Source: Chitinispirillaceae bacterium
Lineage (GTDB): Bacteria; Fibrobacterota; Chitinivibrionia; Chitinivibrionales; Chitinispirillaceae
Direction of reading: 5' to 3'
NCBI GenBank assembly: GCA_016926315.1
Contig: JAFGOU010000165.1
Coordinates: 1-6,187, forward strand
Length of the DNA stretch: 6,187 nucleotides
The notes under the pieces are model-generated. The model was not told the DNA's origin. It did no database searches and worked only from the letters and a program-made list of their open reading frames with translations. A program made the position numbers and the translations under genes. Each line of letters opens with the position of its first letter. Positions within the stretch are counted from its first letter, which is position 1. Positions 5,810 through 6,187 of the stretch are shown in pieces.

Positions 5810-6187
5810 CTACCTCCTCTTCCCCACGCCGCGGACGAAAAAATCGGCCGCCAGGTTGACCGCAAAGGTGATGAGGAACAAAAAAACACCGGTCATGAAA
5901 AGCACCCGATAGTGGTCCGACTGTGCAGGCGCCTCACCGAGCTCGGCCGCGATGTTGGCAGTGAGTGTTCGCACCGAATCGAGGAGCCCATGAGGGATCT
6001 GCACCGCATGGCCGGTCGACATAAGGACCGCCATGGTCTCCCCCACCGCGCGGCCCACGCCAAGAAGCACGGCGGCCATAAGCCCGTTTTTGGCCGCGGG
6101 CAGGAGTACCCGGTAGACCGCCTGCCAGCGGGTCGCGCCAAAGGCGACCGCTGTCTCACGGTAGGTATCAGGCAGCGCCTTGAGCGC
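5810..6187 (-). CDS. pstC: Phosphate ABC transporter permease PstC, copy 2 (C-terminal 125 residues, cut by window edge)
   Basis: The frame stays open from the right edge to the TAG at 5812-5810. The visible part begins ALKALPDTYRETAVAFGATR and contains the EAA loop (ETAVAFGATRW, then VLLP) that docks on the PstB ATPase. Then comes the PstC hallmark GRAVGETMAVLMSTGH and a final helix (FLFLITFAVNLAADFFV) ending in a basic tail. About the N-terminal two thirds of the protein lie outside the window. It sits 3 bases before pstA in the same direction, the standard pstC-pstA pair. This is a second PstC, different from the fragment at the left edge. Internal ATG codons such as the one at 6079 are not starts, because the EAA loop lies upstream of them. 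Confidence 0.93.
   Translation of the reverse strand, partial: ALKALPDTYRETAVAFGATRWQAVYRVLLPAAKNGLMAAVLLGVGRAVGETMAVLMSTGHAVQIPHGLLDSVRTLTANIAAELGEAPAQSDHYRVLFMTGVFLFLITFAVNLAADFFVRGVGKRR

Overview
The window is a phosphate-acquisition locus from a diderm (Gram-negative-type) bacterium. An outer-membrane porin, signal peptides, one lipoprotein and strong AAGGAGG-type ribosome binding sites support this. GC content looks moderate, roughly the mid-50s percent by eye. The sequence alone does not fix the taxon. A deltaproteobacterium or a similarly organised environmental diderm is a reasonable but weak guess.

Left part (1-2414, minus strand). An apparent operon runs right to left: an OprP/OprO-like porin, then the periplasmic phosphate-binding protein PstS (copy 1), then the first 36 codons of a permease that looks like PstC (copy 1), cut by the window edge. 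A large imperfect hairpin covers the pstS1 stop codon and separates it from pstC1. The porin leader (2415-2621) holds 11-bp-spaced direct repeats resembling a Pho box in architecture.

Middle (2606-3827). phoU lies on the minus strand. Divergent from it, on the plus strand, is a likely 29-residue single-pass membrane protein with a good ribosome binding site. Between the two is a compact control region with a TATAAT -10 element on the plus strand, a TATAAA -10 element on the minus strand, and one more copy of the ATCCTAAC motif found in the porin leader. A palindromic, dispersed-type intergenic repeat follows, with no convincing gene between 3566 and 3827.

Right part (3828-6187). A second, lipoprotein-type PstS (copy 2) on the plus strand converges on pstA. 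pstA is preceded on the minus strand by the C-terminal part of a second PstC; the window ends inside that gene. No ATPase gene (pstB) occurs anywhere in the window. In the minus-strand order pstC-pstA-(pstB)-phoU, the usual place of pstB is taken by the inverted pstS2 and the small gene.

As a system, the porin would admit phosphate through the outer membrane. The two PstS proteins would capture it in the periplasm. The two PstC/PstA-type permeases would pass it inward using an ATPase encoded elsewhere, and PhoU would couple transporter activity to a PhoR/PhoB-type signalling pathway. The items most worth a second look are the tiny membrane protein with its Pho-like promoter, the shared 11-bp repeat motif, and the split, pstB-less double Pst arrangement.
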